Shown: piece after piece, positions 38,919-48,966 of the stretch
How positions within the stretch are numbered: position 1 is the first letter of the stretch
Layout: every line of letters starts with the position of its first letter
Assembly: GCA_022009795.1 (NCBI GenBank)
Contig: CP091724.1
Span: 1,215,501 to 1,279,500 of the forward strand
Source: Anaerotruncus sp.
GTDB taxonomy: Bacteria; Bacillota; Clostridia; Oscillospirales; Acutalibacteraceae
Direction: 5' to 3'
DNA: 64,000 nt
Program-made: the position numbers and the translations under genes
Notes under the pieces: generated by a model
Told to the model about the DNA's origin: nothing
The model's input: only the letters and a program-made list of their open reading frames with translations
Databases searched by the model: none

Positions 38919-40235
38919 TTAAATTTCCAAACTTTCATTGTTAAGCAAAAAAATTCCTTTTATTCCAATCATAACATACCCTTTATCATCTCGGCGTGGT
39001 TTAATACTTTTTTTCCACCACAACAATTTTTTTGAAAGAGTCGTTAGTTTTTTTCGAAAGGACGGGTTTCCTGCTCCCATTTTTTTCTTCATCGGGAATA
39101 TTATATGCGGATTGAATATAATAGCGTTTACTGCCTTGATTAGCTACGAAATCAATTTCAACTTGTTTTCGGATATCCTTACCCTCGGCAGTTTTTTCTC
39201 TAAACTCAACTACACCGACATCGACATTATATCCTCTGTATCTGAGTTCGTTATAAATGATATTCTCCATCAAATGAGTTTCTTCTACTTGTCTGAAATT
39301 TAATCGGGCATTTCGGAGTCCGGTATCTTCAAAATAAAGTTTATAAGGCGTGCTGATATATTTCTTACCTTTTACATCATACCTCTCTGCTTTGCTGAGC
39401 AAGAAGGAGTCTTTTAAGTAACCGATATATTTATCGATAGTCGAAGCGCAGAGCGTAGAATTTTTTTAACGGATTTGAATGTGTTTTTCTAATTTTTCTC
39501 GGGTTTGTTAAAGATGAAATTCCCGATGCCAAAATATCTACAAGCTCGCTGATTTCCTGATCGGAATTAAGATTATTTCGAGCGACAATATCCTTAATAT
39601 ATACATTTTTTTCATTTGCGTGATAAGGTAATTGCTTTTTTGTTCATCGGTTTTCATTAAAGCGACCGCAGGCAGTCCGCCGTACACCATATAGTCGTCA
39701 AAAGCTTCGTTTTTACTACCGTCATATGCAGAGTAGAACTCCGAAAAAGACAAAGGCAAAACATGTATTTCGTCGCCACGACCCTCAAATTCAGTTAAAA
39801 TATCACTCGACAGGAACTTAGAGTTACTGCCCGTAACATAAATATCTAAATTTTCTTTTCTCAGATAACCGTTCAGAACAGCTTCAAAGCTTCCCAACAA
39901 CTGAACTTCATCAAGGAGAAGATAATACATTTCGTCATCAATAATTTTTGCCTGAAATGTACTTCATAAATTTTTCTCGGATCAACTTTTTCTGTTTTGC
40001 TCACTTATATCTAAAAATATCTTCGTCTATAAGCAATAAATCATCCGCCGAATCAAAAAGCAAATCTAATAATATGATTTTTTTATCTACGCCTTCGGAC
40101 AGTAAATAATTATAAAAGATTTTTATTTAATAGATAGGATTTACCGCATCTTCTGATACCTGTGATAACTTTAATAAATCCGTTTTGTTTTCTTGTAATA
40201 AGTCTGTTTAAGTAAACATCTCTGTTGATTTCCAA
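38919..40235 (-). CDS. AAA_14/DUF4143-family ATPase; frame disrupted
   Basis: About 438 codons run from TTG 40235 (GAGGTGAC upstream): LEINRDVYLNRLITRKQNGF, Walker A ITGIRRCGKSYLLNKIF, Walker B YYLLLDEVQLLGSFEAVLNG, sensor IYVTGSNSKFLSSDI, RGDEIHVLPLSFSEFYSAY, DYMVYGGLPAV. The C-terminal DUF4143 nuclease-like region has HLMENIIYNELRYRGYNVDVG, KQVEIDFVANQGSKRYYIQ and KTNDSFKKIVVVE. These STAND/ExeA-like proteins are common in defence islands, with role unproven. At least four one-base breaks are present. Confidence 0.85.
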
Positions 40236-40590
40236 AATGTCACCTCATTTAATATTTTTTTGCCGCTATCGTCATTTTTTTGTTAATTCGATTATACTAT
40301 AGTTTACTCGATTTTTTTCAAGTTTTTATAACAGGATTATAATCGTAATTGAAAAAAACTTTCTTTTGAAAAAGTTAATTCATTCGTATATTGTACTTCG
40401 ACTAACTCCGCTATCTTTATAAATTATAGGGACACTGTCTCCGGCAATGTAACAACTTACCACATTTCTTTTGAATTCTTCATTGTAATAAATAGTTTTT
40501 GTATTACCTCCTTAAAAAAATATTTTTTTCTTCTATGCTTCATAGTCAGCCATATTGAGAGGTTCGAATTCTTGACCGAAAAAGAAAAAG

Positions 40591-40630
40591 AGGCTTAGAT
40601 TTCACATTTTACTGTGAAGTCTAAACCTTT
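40591..40630. terminator. Hairpin between the ATPase and P-type ATPase genes
   Basis: AGGCTTAGATTTCACA pairs with TGTGAAGTCTAAACCT (one mismatch) around a 6-nt loop, then TTATG. The remainder of 40236-40700 has no gene I can support. Confidence 0.55.
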
Positions 40631-40711
40631 ATGTTATCATTTAGTCCCCTAAAAATCAAAGGAATCGGCAATCAATCGAACATAGTGGTTCGAAAGATTA
40701 AATCGATTCAT

Positions 40712-40935
40712 TGTGGCAGAGGTATAAGGATTCGAACCTTAAATGACGGAGTCAGAGCCTCGCAATCTTTTTTTCAAAACCGCCTATTTAAGCCATTTTT
40801 TTAGACTTTGCGTCTCTCAAAAAAATCTCTCAGGATTTTTATATTTTTGCTTAGAACCGCAAATTCGTATGAGAATTGCGAACATTACACTGAGGTGTCA
40901 AAAAGAAACTCTAAATCCGCATTATTATTTGAATT
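40712..40935. repeat. Dispersed repeat family, copy 4 (tRNA-3'-half module)
   Basis: The left 60 bp equals copy 3 (GGATTCGAACCTTAAATGAC on the plus strand, a paired T-arm on the minus strand). The right part shares GCAAATTCGTATGAG, ACACTGAGGTGTC and CTCTAAATCCGCATTATTAT with copies 1 and 2. Confidence 0.7.
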
Positions 40936-40973
40936 ACCATTAAATAATAATTTATCTACGAACGGAACAGGAT

Positions 40974-43052
40974 TTACATCAGTTTTGTCATACTCTTTAA
41001 TGTAAAAGCAAGAGTAGAAGCATTGTGCAAAAAAGCCGAGGTTGTCGGAGGGATTATTCCAACAACGCCAAGCACAATTAATGCAGTGTTAAACGACATA
41101 ATAGAACGGTAATTCGACCTTATTCTTGCCATCAAAAGATTGCTTATTTTTTTAAGCGTTACAAGAGAATTCAAGTCATCGCTTGAAACGGTTATGTCTG
41201 CAATTTCCCTTGCTATTGCAGCACCTGAACTTATTGCTATTCCGACATCTGCTTTACTCAATGCCGGTGAATCATTTATGCCGTCACCAACCATAATAAC
41301 GGAATTGCCGTCAGTTTGCATTTTTTTCGATGAACATAGCCTTGTCCTCGGGCATAACTTCCGCATAGTATTCATCAATTCCCAGTTTTTCTGCAACCGC
41401 CCTTGCCGTGCGTTCGCTGTCACCGGTCATCATAACAATTTTGTCTATGCCGCATTTTCTCAAATTATCAAGCGTTTGCTTAACATTCGCTTTGATTGGG
41501 TCTTCAATACAAATCACGGCAACAAGTTTGCGGTTGATTGCCATATAAAGGTGTGAATATTCATTTGGTATTGTATTGAATTTGTCTTGTTCATCTTGCG
41601 GCACGGTGCAGTTTTCGTCCTCAAAAACAAAATGATAACTTCCAATCACAACCTTTTCGTTATCTACAAGGCTTGAAATTCCGTGAGCCACGATATATTC
41701 AACTTTTGAGTGCTGTTCGGCGTGGTCAAGACCTCTTGCCTTTGCTTCATTAACAACTGCATTTGCAACCGAGTGTGGGAAGTGTTCCTCAAGGCAGGCG
41801 GCAAGCCGTAGCATTTCTGTTTTGTCACTGCCGTTAAATGTAATAACATCCGCAACTTTAGGTTGTGCATTTGTCAGTGTTCCGGTTTTGTCAAAGACAA
41901 TAACATTTGCCTTTGAGAGCGCTTCAAGGTATTTTCCGCCTTTAACGGTTGCGTCGTAATTACTGCATTCGTTGATAGCAGACAAAACCGCAACAGGCAT
42001 TGTAAGTTTTAATGCACAGGAATAATCTACCATTAGAATAGACAATGCTTTTGTGACATTCCGTGTAATTGCATATGTAAGTATCGTGCCGAACAGACTG
42101 AACGGTACAAGTTTATCCGCCAAATTTGACGCTTTGCTTTCAAGGGATGATTTCAGTTTTTCGGAATCTTCAATCATTTTTACAATTCGGTCGTATCTTC
42201 CCTGACCGTTAATCTGCGTAACTTTTACAGTACATTCTCCGCTTTCAACAACCGTGCCGGCATACACACGAGAACCCACCGTTTTGTTCACGGCAACACT
42301 TTCGCCCGTAATAGCTGATTGGTTAACCGTTACACCGCCATCGATAACCTCACCGTCAAGCGGTATCATATTGCTTGTGCGCAGAACAATTTTGTCGCCT
42401 ACATTAACCTTGTTTGTAGAAACTAAAACCTCTTCATCATTTTTATTCTTTAACCACACTTTTTCAACTCCGAGCGACATTGTGTTTGCAAGGTCGCTGA
42501 CGGATTTTTTTATGGGTCCACTCTTCGAGAATTTCGCCGATTTTAAGCAAGAACATAACGCTTGAAGCTGTTTCAAAATCGCCTCTTATGAGCGAAACAG
42601 TAATTGCCACGGCATCAAGAACCGAAACGTTCAGCTGTCCTTTTGGCAAGCGACTTCAATGCTTTGAGTATATATTTTACAGATTTAATATAAGCAAGCG
42701 CAATTCTTAAAGGTAAAGGATAAAATATTTTTCTGAAATAACGCAAAGCGATTGTCATAATAAGTTTTTCTTCATATTCACGCTGAACAAGCCTTGCGGT
42801 GCTGACAACCTCGATGTTTTTCACTTCATCATTTTCAAAGCTGAAGTGAGCAAGAATTTCAATCAACTCGCTCCTGTCAAAGGAATAATAAATAATCAAA
42901 TCACAGGTTCTTTCATAAACAGTAACATCTTCGATTCCGTTGATTGATTTCAAGTAAGCATCTGCCTTATCCGCTTCTTCAACTGTCATATTTTCTTTGC
43001 AAAAATGCACTCTCATTCTGTTTTTTGTTTCGTGCAAGATTTGACATTTCAT
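40974..43052 (-). CDS. Heavy-metal-type P1B ATPase; frame disrupted
   Basis: About 690 codons run from ATG 43052. The N-terminal HMA-like domain lacks CxxC (MKCQILHETKNRMRVHFCKENMTVEEADKADAYL). Membrane segments and actuator TGES (NQSAITGESVAVNK) follow. The membrane-site motif is DYSCALKLTMPVAVL, with SCA where classical pumps have CPC. Phosphorylation motif FDKTGTLT, MTGDSERTARA, and hinge VGDGINDSPALSKADVGIA follow. The ion is uncertain; the SCA site suggests Mn, Fe or Co rather than Cu. Breaks occur at A-runs near 42640, 42515 and 41325. It follows the DUF6110 gene in one operator-controlled unit. Confidence 0.88.
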
Positions 43053-43103
43053 ACCAAACACCTCAAAAATTTAAGGCTGCCATAAAGACAGCCTTTTAAT
43101 AAT

Positions 43104-43379
43104 TTATGCGTTTGCAACAGCTGCGTTTTCAATAACGCTCTGTTCTGCTTTTTCCTGTGCTTCGGCTGCTTTTTTCTCGTTAATCTCTTTAGCCTCTGCC
43201 AAAATATCGTTTGCGTTTTCTTTAACCTCTGTTATTGTTTTCATCACAGAGTCTTTAACTCTCAAACCAAAAGCCGCAGTGTGAGCATATGCTTTTTTTG
43301 CATCTTTGCTTCCCAAAGCCTTAACTCCTGCCGTGCCGAACAACACACCGCCTGCAAATGCTGCCAATTCACTAATCAT
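43104..43379 (-). CDS. DUF6110-type small protein
   Basis: The 91 residues start MISELAAFAGGVLFGTAGVKALGSKDAKKAYAH, a short hydrophobic Gly-rich membrane-inserting segment. A continuous helix follows (VKDSVMKTITEVKENANDILAEAKEINEKKAAEAQEKAEQ). ATG 43379 has GGAGATT. This family commonly precedes CxxC-less P-type ATPases in Clostridia. It may be a membrane-associated partner of the pump. Its promoter carries the shared GTTAGC operator. Confidence 0.75.
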   Translation of the reverse strand: MISELAAFAGGVLFGTAGVKALGSKDAKKAYAHTAAFGLRVKDSVMKTITEVKENANDILAEAKEINEKKAAEAQEKAEQSVIENAAVANA

Positions 43380-43419
43380 AGTAAAATCTCCTTTCAAATT
43401 CGTCTTTAGTTTGTTATAT

Positions 43420-43486
43420 GAATTAGGTTAGCATTGACTAACCTAATTCTTAACTTTTATTATATTCAAAAAAATATTTATGTCAA
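43420..43486 (-). promoter_or_regulatory. Promoter and operator of the DUF6110-P-ATPase unit
   Basis: On the minus strand TTGACA (43481-43486) and TATAAT (43459-43464) are 16 bp apart. A perfect 12-bp inverted repeat with a 6-bp spacer (43420-43449; core GGTTAGC-N4-ACTAACC at 43426-43443) follows about 10 bases after the -10. Confidence 0.85.
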
Positions 43487-43555
43487 CATTTTTTGATACT
43501 GTTTGGCAAAAATTCACAAAATATATTATATTGCTTGAAAAACGAACCATAACGC

Positions 43556-43607
43556 TTGACAGCACAATATAACAGTGTTATACTAAATGCGATATAACGG
43601 TGTTATA
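43556..43607 (+). promoter_or_regulatory. Autoregulatory promoter of the tetR-type gene
   Basis: TTGACA (43556) and TATACT (43579) are separated by 17 bp. Two copies of the 15-bp palindrome TATAACRGTGTTATA (43568-43582 and 43593-43607), 25 bp apart, cover the spacer/-10 and the start site. This is the classic arrangement for repression by a TetR dimer pair. Confidence 0.8.
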
Positions 43608-43619
43608 TGAGGTGTAAAA

Positions 43620-44238
43620 ATGTCAAACGAAGAATCAACAACCTTAAAAAATATATTGTCAGCAGGTAAAGCAGAGTTTTTGGAAAAAGATTTTAACTCG
43701 GCTTCGCTTCGTAATATTGTAAAAACCGCAGGTGTAACAACAGGAGCATTTTATGGCTATTTTTCCGGTAAGGAAGCGCTTTTTGCCGCTCTTGTTGAGG
43801 AGCACGCAAAAGCCATAATGAACATATTTATGTCTGCGCAGGAGGATTTTGAAAAACTGCCCGAAGAAGAAAAAGCAAATCATATGGGAGTTGAGAGTCG
43901 AACAAGCCTCAACAAAATTGTTGATTACATTTACGAACACTTTGACGAGTTTAAGCTGATAATTTGCAAAAGTGAAGGCACGTCATATGAGAATCTTTAT
44001 TCATAATATGGTAGAAATTGAAGTTGAAAAAACCTATCAATTCATTGATGCTTTGCGCTCGCAGGGCAAGGATGTTCCAAACATAGAAAAAGCGGTTTGT
44101 CATATGATTGTCAGCGGTATGTTTTCGGGCATATTTGAGCTTATTGAACACGATATGAAAAAAGAAAACGCTAAAAAATATGTAAGCGAATTTCAAGACT
44201 TTTATATCGCAGGATGGTCAAAAATTTTAGGGATTTAA
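43620..44238 (+). CDS. TetR-family regulator; frame disrupted once
   Basis: The N-terminal HTH is NILSAGKAEFLEKDFNSASLRNIVKTAGVTTGAFYGYFSGKEALF. The helical sensor domain contains KIVDYIYEHFDEFKLIICKSEGTSYEN and, after one base is dropped near 43993, LIHNMVEIEVEKTYQFIDAL...VCHMIVSGMFSGIFELIEHDM. Total length is about 205 residues. It sits between two transport units and has tandem palindromes over its own promoter. It is the obvious local candidate for regulating the exporter and ATPase. GAGGTG precedes ATG 43620. Confidence 0.88.
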
Positions 44239-44261
44239 TCCCTTTAATTTTTTTAGATATT

Positions 44262-44279
44262 AGTTAGCGACGGCTAACT
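44262..44279 (+). promoter_or_regulatory. Shared operator upstream of the ABC exporter pair
   Basis: AGTTAGC-N4-GCTAACT lies between the tetR stop and the exporter's AGGAGG. It is one of five such sites in the window. Confidence 0.75.
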
Positions 44280-44304
44280 GAATACTTATATAGGAGGAAT
44301 TAAT

Positions 44305-46112
44305 TTGAAAGAAAAAGGAGTCAAACTTTTTCAAGACTGATGGACTATGCCGAAAAATTATAGGTATTTCACTTATATATCTTTGGCGCTCAGTGCAGTC
44401 AGCAGTGCACTTGCTCTTCTTCCGTTTTTATTATATATGGAAGATAATTAAAGAAGTGCTTGATGTTATACCAAATTTTGAAAATGCAACGGGCATAGTG
44501 AAAAACGGCGTAACGGCAGTTGTTTTTGCCGCACTTTCAATGCTGATTTACATTGCCGCATTGATGTGTTCACACACAAGTGCTTTCAGGGTTCAGGCAA
44601 ATATGCGCAAGCGGATGATGCACAAAATAGTAAAATTACCGCTTGGCGAAATTGAAAAAAATTCGGAAGCGGAAAGCTGCGCAAAATTGTAAATGATTGC
44701 TCGGCTGCAACCGAAACCTATCTTGCTCATCAACTTCCGGATATGGTTGGTTCGGTTGTAACGCCTGTAGGATTATTGATTTTTTTATTTGTTTTTGATT
44801 GGAGATTCGGATTGATTTCCCTCATTCCCATTGCTTTGTCATTTTTTTAATTATGACGGTATTTATGACAGGCAAAAACGCTTCAGCAGAAAATGGCAGA
44901 ATATCAAAATGCGCTTGACGATATGTCAAACGAAGCTGTTGAATATGTCAGAGGTATTCCTGTAGTAAAAAGCATTCGGTCAAAGTGTGTTCAGCTTCAA
45001 AAAATTTAAAAAAGCCATTGATTCATACAGCGATTGGGCTATAGATTACACAAAAAATCTTCGTATTCCTATGGCTTGCTTTACAACTTTGATTAACGGA
45101 ATTTTTTGCGTTTATCATTTTCGGCGGATTGATTTTTTTAGCAAAGGCGGAGTGACAAACGATTTGATTTTTGAACATTTTTGGTTTTATGTAATCATCA
45201 CACCGATTTTTAACCGTTACAATGACAAAAGTAATGTTCCAAAGTGAAAATAAAATGCTTGTTGAAGATTCGTTTAAACGCATCGACAGCGTAATGAATA
45301 TCGAACCTTTGAAATCAACGAAATGTCAAAAAGCCGAAAGATTCGTCTGTTCAGCTTAAAAAAATATAAGTTACAGCTATGACGGAGAGGTTAAAGCGAT
45401 TGATAATGTTTCGCTTGATATTAAATCGGGTCAAACCGTTGCCTTTGTAGGCCCGTCCGGAGGCGGCAAAACAACGCTCGCAAACCTTATTACAAGATTT
45501 TTTGACGCAGACAGCGGTGAAGTTCTTGTAGGCGGAGTTAATGTTAAAAACATCCAAAAAGAGGATTTGACAAATGCTGTTTCATATGTGTTCCAGGACA
45601 GTAAGCTAATCACAGGCAGTATATTTGACAATATTCGCCTTGCAAAGCCGGATGCGAATTTGGATGAGGTTATGTCGGCACTCGAAAAGGCTCAATGTAT
45701 GGATATTATCGAGAAGTTTGAAAGCGGAGTTGATACCGTTATCGGTTCAAACGGTGTATATCTTTCCGGAGGAGAGACACAAAGAGTAGCCATTGCAAGA
45801 GCAATTCTTAAAAATGCACCGATTGTTATTCTTGATGAGGCAACAGCTTTTTGCCGACCCCGACAATGAAGTTAAAAATTCAAAAAAAGCTCTTAATGAA
45901 CTTTCAAAAAAACAAAACCGTTATTATGATTGCTCATCGACTTTCTACCGTTAAAAAAATGCGGATTGCATTTTTGTTTTTGCAAAAACGGCAAACTCAT
46001 CGAACAGGGTAAAACAGAAGAACTTTGCAGTCAAAACGGCGTGTTTGCCTCAATGCTTAAAAATTATCTCACCTCCGTAAAATGGAAGGTAGGAAAGGAG
46101 GAATTGAAATGA
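44305..46112 (+). CDS. ABC exporter subunit 1 (fused permease-ATPase); frame disrupted
   Basis: About 590 codons run from TTG 44305 (AGGAGG upstream). Six membrane helices are spread over YFTYISLALSAVSSALALLP to NLRIPMACFTTLINGIF. The ATPase has Walker A FVGPSGGGKTTLANLITRFF, Q-loop YVFQDSKLITG, signature LSGGETQRVAIARAIL, Walker B IVILDEATAF(A)DPDNE and H-loop IMIAHRLSTV. About ten breaks occur at A/T runs, e.g. GGCAAAAACGC where one A fewer gives MTGKTLQQKMAEYQ. It is translationally coupled (ATGA) to subunit 2 and probably exports a peptide, drug or porphyrin-like molecule. Confidence 0.9.
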
Positions 46113-47836
46113 TTGAAAAACTGATGCACAAATACGCACTTTCAAGACAGGGTGCAAAAGATTTAATAAAGGGCGTTGTTGCTTGCACCTTGCAAAATAT
46201 TTCATTTATGTTTCCTGTAACCTTGTTATATTTATTTGTTAAGGCATTATTGAACGGAAATGTAAGAAACAATACGACTTTCTTTGTCGGCGGAGCAATT
46301 ATATGTTTGTTTGTCATTTTTTGTATAACACTTTGGCAATATAATTCTACATTTCTTGCAACTTATGTTGAAACAGGAACAAGAAGACTTACTCTTGCTG
46401 AAAAGTTACGCAAAATCCCGCTTTCTTTTTTCGCAAAAAAAGATTTGGCAGATTTGACAAGTACGATTATGGCGGACTGTACTTATCTTGAAACAGCGTT
46501 TTCGCACTTCATTCCACCGTTTGCTGGCTCGCTTATTTCAACGGTTATCATCGCAATCAGCCTTTTCTTTTTCAATTTTAAAATGGCACTTGCTTCTCTT
46601 TGGGTGCTTCCCGTTGCGTTTATCATAGTCGGTTCATCGGCTAAGGTTCAGGAAAAGCTAGGTCAAAAATCAATGAAGGCAAAAATAGACTGTGCAAATG
46701 GTATTCAGGAATGTATAGATACCGTTGCAGACTTAAAATCGAACAGCGCAGAGGATAGATACCTTGCAACACTTGACAAAAAGATTGACAAGGTAGAAAG
46801 CAGAGCACTTAAAAGTGAATTCGGTACAGCGATTTTTGTATCAAGTGCTCAGATGGTGCTCAAGCTCGGTATTGCAACAACCGCACTCGTCGGCTCGATG
46901 TTACTCGTAAAAGGTGAGCTTGATGTACTTACATTCTTTGTATTTTTGCTTCTTGTTTCCCGTCTTTATGACCCTATGCAAGCCGCACTAATAAATCTTG
47001 CCGCCATCATCAGCACAAAGACAAATGTAGCCAGAATGAATGAAATTTTGGACCATAATGTTCAATCGGGCGATACAAAAATCAACAACAACGGATACGA
47101 TGTTGTATTCAACAATGTAAGTTTTGCGTACAATGACGATACCAAGGTGCTCAATAATGTAAGTTTTGCCGCAAGGCAGGGAGAAATCACCGCTTTGGTT
47201 GGTCCGTCAGGCGGCGGCAAAACCACGGTTTCAAGGCTTGCCGCAAGATTTTGGGACGCTTCAAGCGGAAAAATTACTGTTGGCGGTATGGATATTTCAC
47301 AAATTGAACCCGAAACTCTGTTGAGTCTTTATTCAATCGTTTTTCAGGATGTTACACTTTTTAACACTTCGATTATGGAAAATATCCGCCTTGGAAAAAA
47401 GGGCGCAACCGATGAAGAAGTGCTTGCCGCTGCAAGACTCGCCAACTGCGATGAATTTGCAAATAAGATGCCCAACGGTTACCATACCGAAATCGGTGAA
47501 AACGGCTGCAATCTTTCGGGAGGAGAACGCCAAAGAATATCTATTGCCCGTGCGTTTCTCAAAAACGCTCCGATTATTTTGCTTGACGAAGCTACCGCTT
47601 CTCTCGATGTAGAAAATGAAACACTTATCCAAACAGCATTGTCAAGGCTCATTAAAAACAAAACCGTTCTTGTTATTGCACACAGAATGAGAACGGTTGA
47701 AAATGCTGATAAAATTATCGTGCTTGCAAACGGTACCGTTGCAGAATCCGGCAATCCAAACGAACTTATGAATAAAAACGGACTGTTCAGACATATGGTT
47801 GAACTTCAAACCGCCTCACAAAATTGGACTATATAA
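46109..47836 (+). CDS. ABC exporter subunit 2 (fused permease-ATPase)
   Basis: This intact 575-residue half-transporter starts at ATG 46109, overlapping the previous stop as ATGA. AAAGGAGG lies upstream; an in-frame ATG at 46082 precedes that site. Six helices lie in residues ~20-310. The ATPase has VGPSGGGKTTVSRLAARFW, FQDVTLFNTS, NLSGGERQRISIARAFL, ILLDEATASLD and VIAHRMRTV. Catalytic residues are complete here. In subunit 1 the Walker B/D-loop is ADPDNE rather than the usual SLD, so the pair may be an asymmetric heterodimer. Confidence 0.95.
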   Translation: MIEKLMHKYALSRQGAKDLIKGVVACTLQNISFMFPVTLLYLFVKALLNGNVRNNTTFFVGGAIICLFVIFCITLWQYNSTFLATYVETGTRRLTLAEKLRKIPLSFFAKKDLADLTSTIMADCTYLETAFSHFIPPFAGSLISTVIIAISLFFFNFKMALASLWVLPVAFIIVGSSAKVQEKLGQKSMKAKIDCANGIQECIDTVADLKSNSAEDRYLATLDKKIDKVESRALKSEFGTAIFVSSAQMVLKLGIATTALVGSMLLVKGELDVLTFFVFLLLVSRLYDPMQAALINLAAIISTKTNVARMNEILDHNVQSGDTKINNNGYDVVFNNVSFAYNDDTKVLNNVSFAARQGEITALVGPSGGGKTTVSRLAARFWDASSGKITVGGMDISQIEPETLLSLYSIVFQDVTLFNTSIMENIRLGKKGATDEEVLAAARLANCDEFANKMPNGYHTEIGENGCNLSGGERQRISIARAFLKNAPIILLDEATASLDVENETLIQTALSRLIKNKTVLVIAHRMRTVENADKIIVLANGTVAESGNPNELMNKNGLFRHMVELQTASQNWTI

Positions 47837-47853
47837 CCTTATTTGCATAAAAT

Positions 47854-47884
47854 AAATATCCACCCGCATAGCGGGTGGATATTT
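47854..47884. terminator. Hairpin after the ABC exporter
   Basis: AAATATCCACCCGC/GCGGGTGGATATTT is a perfect 14-bp stem with a 3-nt loop. Confidence 0.75.
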
Positions 47885-48104
47885 CAGACTGTCGATAAAG
47901 TGGCTAAAGCGCACCGTGCTATAAAAACGAAATTCCATTCAGGGGTCCCCGACATATTGAAAATTTGGTGGGGAAAAAGGAGAAAAGAAACGAAATGTTT
48001 ATTATGAATTTCAAAGAAATTCATTCAAACACGGAATTTCTTTCGACGTATCGTAGAACAAGGGCTTGTTCTTGCCGAAATAGAATCAAAAACTACATTG
48101 ATAG

Positions 48105-48139
48105 AAAAGTGGCTTGAACGTAATGTTCAAGCCACTTTT
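48105..48139. terminator. Strong palindromic hairpin
   Basis: AAAAGTGGCTTGAAC/GTTCAAGCCACTTTT has a 15-bp perfect stem and a 5-nt loop, good in both directions. 47885-48288 otherwise shows only degraded sequence without a supportable gene. Confidence 0.7.
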
Positions 48140-48288
48140 GGCGCTTTTCGCCTTTTGCTCGGGGGAGTGAATTGTGCAAAGCACAAGAGACACGTGGCTC
48201 CAAATTCACGTGTGAATTTGGGAGAAACAGTACAGTGACTGTTTCGTAGCAAGTGGATAAAACAGCTCCCACTCGCAAAATACAAAAT

Positions 48289-48966
48289 TTATCTCACTTT
48301 CTCAACATTCTCCAGTGTGTAAAATGTGTTATATCTGCTTTTTTTCTTATAGCCGCAATCGCAATACGGCCCGCCGGAGGCGAGCGTATACTGCCGCACG
48401 AAGTCAGTCACGCCGCTCGCTTCGCTCATCGTGTAGTCAAGGCAGCACAGCGCCGGAGTGAGTTCATAAAGCCCCAAATCTTGCATCAGTACACAGATGC
48501 CGCATTTGGTGAATCGTCCCTCGTATCCGCTGCCATCGGGATATTCGTAAAACTCCATATTCCACGAATATGGGTTGCGGTCGGCGGCTTTCAAGGCGGC
48601 GGTCGCCTTCATGCCTGAGATGTCCTTTTCGGTAAATTTACTCTTTCCGCTCTTGTGACAGAACCACTTCATCGGCTTTGTCATCATGGCCTTCGCATAA
48701 TACTCCGTCAGTCGCTCCACATCCGGGCGCTCAGGCATGGAGAGAATGAATGCGCCGATCATTGCGCAGTTGACGATGTTCATTTTGAAGCGATCCGCTT
48801 TTTCAAATTCCGGCAGGTCTGAGATAATTGCTTTGTATTTTGGTTTTGCGTTTTTTGCGATACCTTTTGCTGTATCGGAATCATAACCAAACACAGCCGT
48901 CAGCTGTTTTTGGAATGAGCCTGCAAACAGTCCCCACATTCCCATGGGCATACCTATGTATTTCAT
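48289..48966 (-). CDS. L-2-amino-thiazoline-4-carboxylate (ATC) hydrolase-like protein
   Basis: The intact 225-residue protein carries features of the ATC-hydrolase family: YEGRFTKCGICVLMQDLGLYELTPALCCLDYTMSEASG, with conserved Cys and Asp. It also has a C-terminal GGPYCDCGYKKK Cys cluster. Family members open thiazoline rings or act in small-molecule tailoring. It overlaps the methyltransferase stop by 4 bases (ATGA type). It is third in a unit with a hydrolase and methyltransferase. Confidence 0.75.
   Translation of the reverse strand: MKYIGMPMGMWGLFAGSFQKQLTAVFGYDSDTAKGIAKNAKPKYKAIISDLPEFEKADRFKMNIVNCAMIGAFILSMPERPDVERLTEYYAKAMMTKPMKWFCHKSGKSKFTEKDISGMKATAALKAADRNPYSWNMEFYEYPDGSGYEGRFTKCGICVLMQDLGLYELTPALCCLDYTMSEASGVTDFVRQYTLASGGPYCDCGYKKKSRYNTFYTLENVEKVR

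Noticed and set aside
40712..40790. Functional tRNA gene on the minus strand (also 31611 and 22371)
   Set aside because: Only the T-arm and 3' acceptor pair. There is no matching 5' acceptor or D-arm, and the 22371 copy is degenerate, so these are tRNA-like fragments.
43620..44238. Two overlapping regulator genes
   Set aside because: The two frames are consecutive parts of one TetR protein separated by a one-base shift.
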